A DNA stretch of 48,654 nucleotides from an uncultured Clostridia bacterium (GTDB lineage Bacteria; Bacillota; Clostridia; Oscillospirales; Ruminococcaceae): assembly GCA_945923775.1 (NCBI GenBank), contig CAMELR010000022.1:1-48654 (forward strand), given 5' to 3'. A program made the translations under genes and the position numbers. Under the pieces are notes generated by a model that had not been told where the DNA came from, made no database searches, and saw nothing but the letters and a program-made list of their open reading frames with translations. Every line of letters begins with the position of its first letter. Within the stretch, counting starts at the first letter, position 1. Below, piece by piece: positions 33,863 to 42,700 of this stretch.

Positions 33863-33913
33863 TAAACTATAATTTAGCGGCGAGTGTTCCATTTACTGCT
33901 AAACTATAGTTTA
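33863..33913. repeat. Pair of palindromic operator-like sites between convergent genes
   Basis: TAAACTATAATTTAGC (33863-33878) and GCTAAACTATAGTTTA (33898-33913) form a 16-base inverted repeat with one mismatch. The second contains a perfect 14-base palindrome, TAAACTATAGTTTA. The sites lie between two terminators where no gene is visible; they may be operators or a small palindromic repeat. Confidence 0.55.
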
Positions 33914-33944
33914 ATAAACTGCCGATTCACAGAAACCTACACTA

Positions 33945-33979
33945 AAAAACAACAATGGGCTGACCTCTAGTCAGCCCAT
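33945..33979 (-). terminator. Terminator of the NlpC/P60-like gene
   Basis: ATGGGCTGAC (33955-33964) pairs perfectly with GTCAGCCCAT (33970-33979). On the minus strand it is followed by TGTTGTTTTTT. Confidence 0.85.
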
Positions 33980-33984
33980 AATTT

Positions 33985-34626
33985 TCAGCTTATTGCCACT
34001 CCACGGAAGAAATTCTTAGTGTAATATCCCGTGGTGATATCTACTTCCTTGACCTTCGTTCCTGGCATAAGGCAAGCGATCATCTTTCCATCGCCTGCGT
34101 AAATCCCTCCGAATTCGGCGACTGTGCCGCTCTCAGAGAAGAACACCAGGTCGCCCCTGCGAAGTTCCTCGTAGCTTATTTCCGGTCCCATCTCCGACTG
34201 CTTGGATACCCCGCGCGGGCAGGTTATATACCCGTTCTCGCGAAGTACGTAATAGATGAATCCGCTGTTGTCGAATCCCTGCTCCGGAGTTTCTCCGCCG
34301 TCAACAAAGTCAGTGCCGATAAGCGATGCCGCACTTGTAACGACCATATCCGCAGTAGGATCGTCCGGGCGCGTTTCCGGTTCCGACGTATCCTCGGATT
34401 CCGCCGGCAGCGTCTGAATCGGCTCCGGTTCCGTGATTACCGGTTCTGTCACTGAGGAAGTCGTGCCGCTTGTCATCTCGGAGGTCTGCGAAGCCTCGCC
34501 CGTCGACGAGCCGGATTCGCTGGAATGGTTCTTCATGCTTACAGAAATGCATATTGCGATAACAGCGCCGCATATCAGCGCGGCTACGCAGAAAAGAATC
34601 ACTTCGTTCCTCTTGTTCCTCTTCAA
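33985..34626 (-). CDS. Membrane-anchored NlpC/P60-fold protein lacking catalytic residues
   Basis: Cell-surface protein of 213 residues: short basic N terminus, one membrane helix (about 9-30, VILFCVAALICGAVIAI), a Ser/Thr/Glu/Pro-rich stalk to about residue 90, then an NlpC/P60 domain. Active family members are Cys-His peptidases that cut peptidoglycan stems, with DCSGF and HVGIY motifs. Here these read FDNSGF (Cys to Asn, about residue 120) and FGGIYAGDG (His to Phe, about 172), and the later MIHA reads MIAC. The fold motifs GDLVFF and IYAGDGKMI remain, so it is probably a binding domain only. TTG at 34626 is chosen because GGCGG lies 9 bases ahead; the ATG at 34668 precedes that ribosome site. 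Confidence 0.8.
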   Translation of the reverse strand: MKRNKRNEVILFCVAALICGAVIAICISVSMKNHSSESGSSTGEASQTSEMTSGTTSSVTEPVITEPEPIQTLPAESEDTSEPETRPDDPTADMVVTSAASLIGTDFVDGGETPEQGFDNSGFIYYVLRENGYITCPRGVSKQSEMGPEISYEELRRGDLVFFSESGTVAEFGGIYAGDGKMIACLMPGTKVKEVDITTGYYTKNFFRGVAIS

Positions 34627-34750
34627 ATATGGACACCGCCTTTCACGAAATATGTAAAATATCGTCACTGAATGGTAGCTTTAGTTTGATTTTCGAACAG
34701 GTGCGCAGGACATGCAGTACATTTTGATATGTAATAAACGTCCTGAGTTT

Positions 34751-34780
34751 ATTATACAACATCTCACCCGAAAAATGCAA
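34751..34780 (-). promoter_or_regulatory. Promoter of the NlpC/P60-like gene
   Basis: Minus strand TTGCAT (34780-34775), 18-base spacer, TATAAT (34756-34751), leaving a leader of about 118 bases. Confidence 0.65.
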
Positions 34781-34833
34781 TAGCAAAACGGTTACAATAT
34801 TCTTACAAATTGGTTACAAAATCCGACCAGATC

Positions 34834-37800
34834 TCACTCGAACCTGAACCAGTCGAAGTCAAACTTTGAACCCGGCATAAACACGAAGCTAACGTCATTC
34901 ACGCCGCTGAGCTTCGGTATATCGAAACGCTGCTCCCTGCCGCCGTCCTGCTGGAATTCGAGAAGGACGGTTTTCTGCGCGCCGCCCGCAGGAGTGTACC
35001 TGAGCTGGATCTGGTTCATCGGATTTCCGGTCTCGCCGCTGATTATCAGCTCCCTGGAGCCGCTCTCGCCGAAGTCCAGCCCCTCGTAATTGATTATTAC
35101 GTTGTTTCCGATGTCTGCGACGCGTCTGCCGTCTATGCGGTAGTCGTCGCCGTAAACGCTGTCAGCCTCGCCGACCCAGTTGGTGTCGTAGGCTCTCTCG
35201 ATCGGCACGAACGAGAATCCGCCGAAGATAACGCGGCTGTCGATAACAACGCTTATCGTGCGCACTCCGGTCAGGCGCTCCGCAAGCGCGAAATCCTGCC
35301 CCGCGAAACCGCACCAGTGTCCGTTGTTTCCGAAATCCACGCGGCATATCAGCTTTCCGTTGTCCGGGGTCCCTTCCCAGACCTCGACCGGCATGTCGAA
35401 GCATGTCCCGACTGACAGCGAGATTATCTGCGATCCGGTCTTGCCGAAGTCGATGTCGCTGTAGGTCATGACCGTCCTGCCGTCAAAATTGGAGAGCGCG
35501 CCGTCCTCGATGATGTTGGTCGGCACGTTGGAGCTGTCCAGCGTGCTTGCCGAAATGAAGCTGTAAGCATCCCGGACTGCCGCGCCCAGTCCCTCGGCAG
35601 TGAACGGAATATCCGCGATGATCTGCGGGTGCTCCGCGCCGTTGTGAACCATCGCACGCACGAAGAATTCGCCGTCGCCCTTCGCGGTGACTACCGCGCT
35701 GCGGCCGCTGCCCTCGACCTGCGCGAGGTTGCTCTCCACGCCGTTCCTGCGGACTACGCTCCAGCTTATGTCGTCGTAGGTGCAGTTTTCCGGCAGGAGC
35801 TTCGCGCGTATCTCAGCAGAACGTCGCTCCTGGTCGAAGCGGTTGACATCGACTTCCGGGAGCAGCAGCCTTGCGGGAACCTCCCCGGTGTAAGCCTGGC
35901 ATACCGCCGGGAATCCGTTTCCGGTTACTACGCTGACTCCACGAACCTCGCCGCAGTCCTCGGAAGCAAGCCGTATCTCAGCGGTCTCAAGCCCCTCGGA
36001 GTACGCACGGACGGTTATCTCGCCAGGTTCCAGGGTGCTTTCCACCATCGCGAGGAGCTTTCCGGAAAACAGCCTGCGGTTGTCGCCCTTGTAGCTGTCG
36101 TAGTCGGTGGAATCGCCGTTGTCAAGCCCGACAAGCCGACCCGCGCCGGAGACCTCCACGCGGATACGGTTTCTGGCGTTGCCCACGGGAATGCCGTTCA
36201 CGTCCACGGTGGATATTTCAACGAATGCGATATCCCTGCCGTCTGCAAGCAGCGTTTCCTTATCGGAGGTCAGCGTTACCGCAGCCGGGTCAGCCGGAGT
36301 ATGCAGCACCTCGGAGCACTCTGAGCCATCGGCAAAGTGTCCTACCGCCCGGATAACTCCCGGCTCGAAGGGAACGACAAAATGCGCCCGCATTTCCTGG
36401 CTGGTCTCAAGTTCCATGACGTGTGTGCCGACTGATTTCCCGTTCAGGAAAAGCTCCACGTCGCGGGCGTTGGAGTATACCAGCACGTCTATCTCCTGAC
36501 CCGGGATAAAGTCCCAGTAAGACGGAACGATGTGCAGCACCTTTTTCTGCTCCGGGCTTACCCACACGCTCTGGTAGAAGTAGTAGATATCCTTGGGGAA
36601 TCCCGCCGTGTCGACAATGCCGAAGTAGCTGTTCTTGGTGTTGTAGGGCGTAGGCTCGCCGATGTAGTCAAAGCCTGTCCAGATGAACTGTCCGCAGCAG
36701 AACGGGCAGTCGCGGTCGAGCCGCCACGATTTCATAGCGGAGCTTCCCCAGCCGACAACGCTGTTATCCAGCGAGGAGCACTGGTAGTCCTCCCCGGTGA
36801 GCAGCGGAAGCTCCGCCGGGAATCTGTATATTCCGCGGGAGCGCACCGCCGAAGCGGTCTCGCTGCCGTATATCACCCAGTCGGGGTACTTTTTGTGGTG
36901 CTCGTCGTAGAGGTACTCTGAGTAGTTGTAGCCCGCGAGTTTCACCACGTCGGAGCACTTCTGCGCGTTTTCGTCGCCCATGTAGTTGGAGCCTATCGTT
37001 GGCGCGGCGTTGCCCTTGGGGTCGTATTTCAGGACGTACTCGTAAAGGCGCTTTGTGATGTCCAGACCGTGAGGGTCGATGGTGTCGTTTATTTCGTTGC
37101 CTATGCTCCACATTATAATGCAGGGGTGGTTGCGGTCGCGCTCTATCCAGCTCCTGACGTCACGCTCGGCATGCTCGATGAAAAAGCGGTGGTTGTCGAA
37201 TTCGGTCTTGGGCTTCTCCCACATGTCGAAGGCTTCGCTGTCCACCAGCAGACCCATCTCGTCGCAGAGCTGCACAAGCTGCCGAGCCGGCATGTTGTGC
37301 GAGGTGCGTATGGCGTTCACGCCCATCTCCTTCATAATGCGGAGCTGCCGCGCCAGAGCCGCTTCGTTCAGCGCAGAGCCGAGCGCGCCGAGGTCGTGGT
37401 GCATGCACACTCCGTGGAGCTTCATAGGCTCGCCATTGAGCAGGAACCCTCTGTCCGGGTCGAACTCCGCGGTGCGGTAGCCGAAGGTCTCGTTTAAGCA
37501 GTCGAGCAGCTCGGAGCCGCTGTAAAGGCTTATTTTCAGCGTGTAGAGCATGGGGTCGTCGACGCTCCATAGCTCCGGGTCGGTGGAGTTGAACGACGCG
37601 GTGAACTTTTCATGGCCGCCGTCAAAATGCGCTTCCAGACCGTAGCCGCCCATGCTGGCGCCCGCCGGGTCGAATACCTCCAGCAGCATGCGGATATCCA
37701 AAGCCTCGCCGACTACATCGGTCTCGACTTCGGTAGTCCAGCCGCCCTCCGGCTGAGGAGCGGAGTGGATATACACGCCGTTCGTGCCGATATAGGTAGC

Positions 37801-38235
37801 TGGGCGGAGCTTCAGCATAACGTCGCGGAAAATTCCCGCGCCGGAATACCAGCGGGTATTCGGCGACTGGTGGCAGACCCTGAGCAGCAGCTCGTTTTCT
37901 CCCTCGCGGAGGAAATCGGTGATGTCGTGCTCAAACGCGGAGTAGCCGTAGGTCCAGGAGCCTGCTTCCTTTCCGTTGACGAACAGTGTGGAGTTCATAT
38001 AAACGCCGTCAAAATTGAGCAGCACCCTGCCCGAAAGCTGTTCCGCAGAGCAGGAGAGGGAGCGCCTGTACCAGCCCTCGCCGGTCTCGTAGAGCTTCGA
38101 GGTGTCGTTTATCAGCCAGTCGTGCGGTAACTCCACATCGTACCAGCGCCTGCCGGGAAGCGCGGAAAGCTCCGTGCCGATATCGCACAGGCAGAACTGC
38201 CAGCCGTCGTTGAACAGGATATTCTGAGCGGTCAT
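34834..38235 (-). CDS. Glycoside hydrolase family 2 beta-galactosidase-like enzyme with C-terminal binding modules
   Basis: Large (1133 aa) cytoplasmic glycosidase, no signal peptide, probably cleaving beta-galactosides or a related sugar. Order: sugar-binding jelly roll (1-145; WYDVELPHDW, GVYMNSTLFVNG), Ig-like GH2 domain (about 150-255), TIM barrel (about 260-560) with RTSHNMP, acid/base E381 in WSIGNEIND and nucleophile E459 in YGSETAS, then DUF4982-like and Ig-like domains, and two related C-terminal modules, both ending like CBM6 domains (last residues DFDWFRFE). Start 38235 has GGAGG and overlaps the HD gene's stop (TAATG). Exact substrate is open: GH2 also includes glucuronidases and mannosidases. 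Confidence 0.92.
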   Translation of the reverse strand: MTAQNILFNDGWQFCLCDIGTELSALPGRRWYDVELPHDWLINDTSKLYETGEGWYRRSLSCSAEQLSGRVLLNFDGVYMNSTLFVNGKEAGSWTYGYSAFEHDITDFLREGENELLLRVCHQSPNTRWYSGAGIFRDVMLKLRPATYIGTNGVYIHSAPQPEGGWTTEVETDVVGEALDIRMLLEVFDPAGASMGGYGLEAHFDGGHEKFTASFNSTDPELWSVDDPMLYTLKISLYSGSELLDCLNETFGYRTAEFDPDRGFLLNGEPMKLHGVCMHHDLGALGSALNEAALARQLRIMKEMGVNAIRTSHNMPARQLVQLCDEMGLLVDSEAFDMWEKPKTEFDNHRFFIEHAERDVRSWIERDRNHPCIIMWSIGNEINDTIDPHGLDITKRLYEYVLKYDPKGNAAPTIGSNYMGDENAQKCSDVVKLAGYNYSEYLYDEHHKKYPDWVIYGSETASAVRSRGIYRFPAELPLLTGEDYQCSSLDNSVVGWGSSAMKSWRLDRDCPFCCGQFIWTGFDYIGEPTPYNTKNSYFGIVDTAGFPKDIYYFYQSVWVSPEQKKVLHIVPSYWDFIPGQEIDVLVYSNARDVELFLNGKSVGTHVMELETSQEMRAHFVVPFEPGVIRAVGHFADGSECSEVLHTPADPAAVTLTSDKETLLADGRDIAFVEISTVDVNGIPVGNARNRIRVEVSGAGRLVGLDNGDSTDYDSYKGDNRRLFSGKLLAMVESTLEPGEITVRAYSEGLETAEIRLASEDCGEVRGVSVVTGNGFPAVCQAYTGEVPARLLLPEVDVNRFDQERRSAEIRAKLLPENCTYDDISWSVVRRNGVESNLAQVEGSGRSAVVTAKGDGEFFVRAMVHNGAEHPQIIADIPFTAEGLGAAVRDAYSFISASTLDSSNVPTNIIEDGALSNFDGRTVMTYSDIDFGKTGSQIISLSVGTCFDMPVEVWEGTPDNGKLICRVDFGNNGHWCGFAGQDFALAERLTGVRTISVVIDSRVIFGGFSFVPIERAYDTNWVGEADSVYGDDYRIDGRRVADIGNNVIINYEGLDFGESGSRELIISGETGNPMNQIQLRYTPAGGAQKTVLLEFQQDGGREQRFDIPKLSGVNDVSFVFMPGSKFDFDWFRFE

Positions 38236-38783
38236 TATTTGTCCTCCGTTAATTTATGTAGTATTTCAAGGTAGCTTTTTTCGGTTTCCTCAAATGGTCT
38301 GAATCCGAACACCGGCTGAGAGGATATTTCAGGCGCGCTGTCGTACAGCGGATACCCGCTGAGCGCGAGGAACTCGTGATACAGCATTGCGTCGTCTATC
38401 GCGGAAACGTTCCGCATGACCTCCGCGTCCTCCGGGTCTATTCCGAACCTTCGGTAAATCGTGTCCTGGAGCCGTTTCTCAATAACGAGGTACTCCGGCA
38501 GGTTGTGCTTCACCGGGCGGGTGATGTCCGAAATGAACGCCTCGCTAGCGTCGTGGAGCAGGCAGGCGAGCCTGACCTCCCTGGAAAGCCCCCGGGCGCA
38601 CGCCTCGTCGTAGCATGCAAGGCAGTGCTGACCCACGGAATAGAAGCAGCGGAAATGTCCGTTGGCGCGGCACAGCAGCGACAGCGCGTGAGCGATGTCC
38701 TGCGGGAGGATATTCTCGGGTCTGGGGTCGAGGGGCGAGAAAAAAACGCCGCTCCAGGTGCGTATATTGTTCCTGTCAGTCAT
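38235..38783 (-). CDS. HD-domain phosphohydrolase (YfbR-like)
   Basis: Metal-dependent phosphohydrolase of the HD superfamily, 182 residues. Visible residues are H53 in SVGQHCLA, the HD pair in ACLLHDASEAFISDI (77-78) and a later Asp in IDDAMLYHEF, matching the 5'-nucleotidase YfbR/YedJ-like set; WSGVFFSPLDPRPE at the N terminus is typical of this group. The start at 38783 has GGAGA 7 bases upstream. It is translationally linked to the GH2 enzyme downstream, an unexpected partner. Nucleotide substrates are inferred from the family. Confidence 0.85.
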   Translation of the reverse strand: MTDRNNIRTWSGVFFSPLDPRPENILPQDIAHALSLLCRANGHFRCFYSVGQHCLACYDEACARGLSREVRLACLLHDASEAFISDITRPVKHNLPEYLVIEKRLQDTIYRRFGIDPEDAEVMRNVSAIDDAMLYHEFLALSGYPLYDSAPEISSQPVFGFRPFEETEKSYLEILHKLTEDK

Positions 38784-38796
38784 GAGAAGTTCTCCG

Positions 38797-38811
38797 TTAA
38801 AACGTTTACAC
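38797..38811 (-). promoter_or_regulatory. LacI-family operator candidate before the HD-GH2 operon
   Basis: Minus strand TGTAAACGTTTTAA has the perfect AAACGTTT core with central CG that LacI/GalR regulators (and CcpA) use. It lies 14 bases before the HD start and would place the glycosidase under sugar control. No LacI gene is in the window. Confidence 0.45.
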
Positions 38812-38820
38812 ATTCAGTAG

Positions 38821-38852
38821 GGAAAAACCGCTCCGCATTGCTGCAAAGCGGT
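38821..38852 (-). terminator. Terminator of fapA
   Basis: ACCGCT/AGCGGT (38827-38832 with 38847-38852) with inner pairing, followed on the minus strand by TTTTTCC. It lies directly after the fapA stop. Confidence 0.7.
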
Positions 38853-38858
38853 CTGGAA

Positions 38859-40382
38859 TTACATCGGGACTACCTGTATCGTGTCGTCGATAACGCACAC
38901 CTTCGAGCGGTTGTAGACCTCGGTTGCGTCCAGCGTGAGGTAGTTTATGCAGAACTTGCTGCCCGGAAAAATCGTGCCGGTGACTTTCGCGCAGAGGTCG
39001 TCGCGGTGCTTGAGGTCGGATTCGAGCTGTGCTATGTACTCCTCCAGCTCCTTGCGCTTGACGGAGTAGAACACCTTGTTCTGCGTTTCGGTTTTCATCT
39101 GTTTGGACTGGACGTCGGTCAGCCGCCCGCCCTGGCGTTTCTTGCGCATTTTGAGGAAGTCCACGTTCTTGGAGGCCTGCTCGTAGATGTCCACAACGGT
39201 CTTGAGTTCGTCCTCGGCGGCGCGCTTTCTGGCGCATGTGACCGAGCCGTCGCCGATGTTGATTTCGGTGGCGGTGTACTTCTCGGAGCCTATCACGCCT
39301 GCGGTGACGTCCTTCATGCAGGTTATCGTGCCGCCTGTGATAACTCCGGTCTTGCCCTTGGCTATTAGCTCGCCGTAGCAGAATACCGAACAGAATGCGA
39401 ACTGCGCGGATTCCACGCTGCCGTCCGCCTTGATGTCGGTGTTTTCGCAGAATCCTATCTTGACGTTTCCGTCGCTCTTTATGCGGGAGTTGATGGCACC
39501 GCCGTTTATCGTGATGTCGCCGCCGGCGGTGAGGTTCGCGCTGAATACGGTGCCCTCAATTTTAAGGGATCTTCCCGCCTTGACCGAGAAGCCCTCCATG
39601 ACGTTGCCCTTGATGTATATATCTCCGAAAAAGTCGATGTTGCCGATCGAGATATCAAGGTCGGATTTCACCGTAACAGTATCCTCAACGTTGAAGCAGC
39701 CCGTGCCGTACATTATATGTCCGTCGCAGGCGGAGACGATGTACTTGCCGTCTGCGGTCATCAGCGTGTTTTTGCCGACTGTGATGTTCGGCATTTTTCC
39801 GGCTTCCGGCATGATGGCTCTGCCGAAGATGTTCACGCCTGGCTCGCCGGGAGTCGGCTGCTTTATATCCGCTATAATGTCGCCCTTGTGTATGGGCACG
39901 ATAAGGTTCAGCTCGCGGAAATCCGCCACGCCGAATTCATCGTGCTGCGGCTTCGGGACGCGCTTTTTCTCGTAGCGGAAGCTTATAGAGCCGTTCTCGC
40001 CGCGCTTGGGCGGGATAGCCCGGGCTACGCATATCGGGGTCTCGTACACGCCGCCCTCGACCATATCCTTGATGTCGAGATCGTCGATTCCGGTGTTGAT
40101 CCCCTTTTTGAGAAGCTCCGCCATGACAATCGCAGCCGTGACCGGTCTGCCGCCGTTGTACGCCTTGTGGAGTATCATGTTTGCGGTCATTCCCTCGGGG
40201 TCGAAGGTTATCTCCACCGAGCCGTCCACAGGCTCCTTTTTTATTTCAGGGGACTTTGGCTTCTCTGCCTCTGTATTGAAATTCTCAGCTCCGGGCGCAT
40301 TCTGGCGCATTTCGCTTTCGTCCTGGCGGTATTCCTCCAGTGCATTGTTGATCTTGTCTGCATATCCGGCATCAAACGCCAT
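38859..40382 (-). CDS. FapA family protein (DUF342)
   Basis: Cytoplasmic 507-residue protein of the FapA/DUF342 family, widespread in Firmicutes; some members affect polymer or surface phenotypes and cell polarity, but the molecular role is unknown. The N-terminal third carries the family pattern GMTANMILHKAYNGGRPVTA and later GDIIADIKQPTPGEPG; the middle is a right-handed beta-helix of short repeats (SDLDISIGNIDFFGDIYIKG...VSVKAGRSLKIEGTV); near residue 400 a helical region (EDELKTVVDIYEQASKN) predicts a coiled coil before a final strand pair. The start has GGCGGTGAG 4 bases upstream. Confidence 0.9.
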   Translation of the reverse strand: MAFDAGYADKINNALEEYRQDESEMRQNAPGAENFNTEAEKPKSPEIKKEPVDGSVEITFDPEGMTANMILHKAYNGGRPVTAAIVMAELLKKGINTGIDDLDIKDMVEGGVYETPICVARAIPPKRGENGSISFRYEKKRVPKPQHDEFGVADFRELNLIVPIHKGDIIADIKQPTPGEPGVNIFGRAIMPEAGKMPNITVGKNTLMTADGKYIVSACDGHIMYGTGCFNVEDTVTVKSDLDISIGNIDFFGDIYIKGNVMEGFSVKAGRSLKIEGTVFSANLTAGGDITINGGAINSRIKSDGNVKIGFCENTDIKADGSVESAQFAFCSVFCYGELIAKGKTGVITGGTITCMKDVTAGVIGSEKYTATEINIGDGSVTCARKRAAEDELKTVVDIYEQASKNVDFLKMRKKRQGGRLTDVQSKQMKTETQNKVFYSVKRKELEEYIAQLESDLKHRDDLCAKVTGTIFPGSKFCINYLTLDATEVYNRSKVCVIDDTIQVVPM

Positions 40383-40460
40383 TATCTCACCGCCATTCTG
40401 AATTATCTCACTGACATAGTTGTGTTCTGTGATAATACCGTGAAAACTATATTACATCTT

Positions 40461-40489
40461 ATTATAACATATTAATCCTTAAACTTCAA
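40461..40489 (-). promoter_or_regulatory. Promoter of fapA
   Basis: Minus strand TTGAAG (40489-40484), 17-base spacer, TATAAT (40466-40461). Part of the 319-base gap 40383-40701, which otherwise holds the terminator below and AT-rich sequence at 40490-40619 with nothing recognisable. Confidence 0.7.
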
Positions 40490-40621
40490 TACCCGGTGGA
40501 AAATTTTTTGTTCAAAGTTCATAAATCACATGGCTCAGGTCATTTTGTTTTCTGCGAAATCAACCACATATTTAAATATATGCATGGCGTTATATTGACG
40601 TGCCGGACATCAAAATTCAAA

Positions 40622-40655
40622 ACAAAAAGGCAGACCAAGGAAACCCCGGTCTGCC
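40622..40655 (-). terminator. Terminator of the diguanylate cyclase gene
   Basis: GGCAGACC (40629-40636) pairs with GGTCTGCC (40648-40655); on the minus strand T5GTTTTG follows. Confidence 0.9.
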
Positions 40656-40701
40656 GCTGTATTAAGAACGAGCCTGAATTCTCAAATTTTCACGCAAAGC
40701 A

Positions 40702-42531
40702 CTACTCCCCGCGGTAGAACCCGAACTGGTTCCCGGGAGTGTTCTTGCAGACGTACATCGCGTGATCCGCCATCGGATAGAGCTGGTCGAACTTAACGCC
40801 CGTGCCCTGGCAGATGACCGCTCCCATGCTCACGGTGACTTTCCGGTCTCCCATCTCGGGGATGCTGATCATCTCGACATTCGCGATGAACTGCGCGATT
40901 TTCTCGGCACCCTGGCGCTCGGTCTCGACGCCCACCGCGTACACCGCGAACTCGTCGCCGCCGAGGCGCATTACCACGTCGCCGCCGGTGAAGCTGCGCC
41001 GCAGGCAGTCCGCGATCTCGATGAGCGCCTTGTCACCGACTGTATGCCCGAAGCTGTCGTTGATGGATTTGAACTTGTCCACGTCGAGCAGGCAGAACAT
41101 TCCCTTTACGCCGCTGTTTATCAGCTTTTCGGCGCGGCGCTCTCCGCTGCCGCGGTTGCTGATGGAGGTCAGCGCGTCTATCTCGGACAGCACTATCAGA
41201 CGATTTTCGAGCTTCTTCTTGTCCGTGATGTCCATTAGCGTGATTATCATTATGCGGTCGCCGCATGCGAGGGTCACGGTGCGCGCCGTTGCCTTGACGT
41301 ACACAAGCCCGCCGGACGCGTTTTCCACCGCGAACTCAAAGCTGCATTCGCCCGGAGCCTCGCACAGCTCCTTCAGCTTCGCGAATATCCCCGCGTTGTT
41401 GTCGGAAATTATCGGCTTCAGCACGTCGCAGAGCTTTGCGCCCTCGCCGGTGACGCCGAAAAGCTGCTGCGCCGCGTCGTTCATTGTCATTATTCCGCCG
41501 TCGTCCGTCCGGGAGGCGATGACTCCGCAGCCCTGCATGTGCAGCATTTCCGCGTAGATCTCGTTCTGGTTTTCAAGGGCGCGTTTCAGCGCGCGGCTGT
41601 ATTCCAGCTCTTTTTTCTTTTCCTTGTCGATGTGCTGAACTGCAAATATCGCGTCGATAACGTTTCCATCCTCGTCGCGGTTCATGACGTAGAAGCTGCA
41701 TCGGCACCAGTGGTTCTTTGAGTGGAATTCATGGCTCAGCACGCTGACGTCGCGCAGGCGCTCCGGCGCGGTGGTGAGATCAGTGAATTCCAGTGTGGAG
41801 GCACGGGATTCCTCGTCGGTGAGCGCAGTCATGGCGGAGCGCATCATCTCAGCTACGCCGTGGGTGTGGTTGACGTACTTCGCCACAGCGTCGTAGTGCT
41901 TTATCTCGGTCTGTGAATCCTCGGGGAAGTTCACCATGTTCATGGAAACGTAGGTGTTTCCTATCGCGCGGAGTATCCGCTGCTCGAAGGTCTCGCGCTT
42001 CTGCATGTCGTTCACGACAAAAGCCGACACCAGCCGCATGAGTATCAGCGAATCGGTGTTCTCCTGAGGGTTGTCCACGCCCATGAATCCGACCAGCTTG
42101 TTTCCGCTGCGCAGCGGAGCCGCCATAAGGCTTTCGATGCCCTGTATATTGAGTATCTGAAATTCCGGGGAATCCTTCGAAACCTCGCTGCTGAGGGAAT
42201 TTATGTAGAACTCGCCCTTGGTTTCAAAGAAGTACAGCCAGCGGTCGATTACCGACATCTCCACATTCTGGAGCATCTCCAGCTCGGACTCCACGCCCTG
42301 GGCGCACCATTCGTAGGTGTTGTGGGTCATTTTCATGTCGTCGTCGAATTCGAAAATGTAGCTGCGCTCCGCGTTGTAGAATTCGCCGATTATTTCCAGC
42401 AGGCGGTTTATCGCTTCGTCCACATTGTCGCTGATGTACAGCGTCTGTACGCACTCCACCAGCTTGGTCTGTATTTTCGACTGCTTTTCAACTGTGTTAT
42501 CTGTGTTCTCTGTATTCAAAGCGTTCAACAA
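40702..42531 (-). CDS. GAF/PAS-domain diguanylate cyclase (GGDEF)
   Basis: Soluble signalling enzyme making cyclic di-GMP from GTP. The 609 residues comprise an N-terminal GAF domain (about 20-170; IIGEFYNAERSYIFEFD, then MAAPLRSGNKLVGFMGVDNP), a first PAS-like region (about 195-310), a second PAS domain (about 320-425; IASRTDDGGIMTMNDAAQQLFG), and a GGDEF domain (about 440-609) with the intact active motif GGDEF at 524-528. The inhibitory RxxD site five residues before it reads TGGD, so product inhibition is probably absent. Start is TTG at 42531 with AAGGTGATG upstream. No membrane segment. The only c-di-GMP enzyme in the window. Confidence 0.93.
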   Translation of the reverse strand: MLNALNTENTDNTVEKQSKIQTKLVECVQTLYISDNVDEAINRLLEIIGEFYNAERSYIFEFDDDMKMTHNTYEWCAQGVESELEMLQNVEMSVIDRWLYFFETKGEFYINSLSSEVSKDSPEFQILNIQGIESLMAAPLRSGNKLVGFMGVDNPQENTDSLILMRLVSAFVVNDMQKRETFEQRILRAIGNTYVSMNMVNFPEDSQTEIKHYDAVAKYVNHTHGVAEMMRSAMTALTDEESRASTLEFTDLTTAPERLRDVSVLSHEFHSKNHWCRCSFYVMNRDEDGNVIDAIFAVQHIDKEKKKELEYSRALKRALENQNEIYAEMLHMQGCGVIASRTDDGGIMTMNDAAQQLFGVTGEGAKLCDVLKPIISDNNAGIFAKLKELCEAPGECSFEFAVENASGGLVYVKATARTVTLACGDRIMIITLMDITDKKKLENRLIVLSEIDALTSISNRGSGERRAEKLINSGVKGMFCLLDVDKFKSINDSFGHTVGDKALIEIADCLRRSFTGGDVVMRLGGDEFAVYAVGVETERQGAEKIAQFIANVEMISIPEMGDRKVTVSMGAVICQGTGVKFDQLYPMADHAMYVCKNTPGNQFGFYRGE

Positions 42532-42594
42532 CGATCATCACCTTTTTCCGAATGAATCTTTTCCGAGCTTTCATACTTTAATATATAGCAATTC

Positions 42595-42623
42595 ATTATA
42601 CCACGTTTTGTGCGGCCTGTCAA
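42595..42623 (-). promoter_or_regulatory. Promoter of the diguanylate cyclase gene
   Basis: Minus strand TTGACA (42623-42618), 17-base spacer, TATAAT (42600-42595): full consensus. Confidence 0.85.
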
Positions 42624-42700
42624 TTAGAAGCCAGCGGTTTCCGTTAATTTTTATGTATTTTACACAATGAATTCACCGGATTATTATTTCAAATGCGCTC

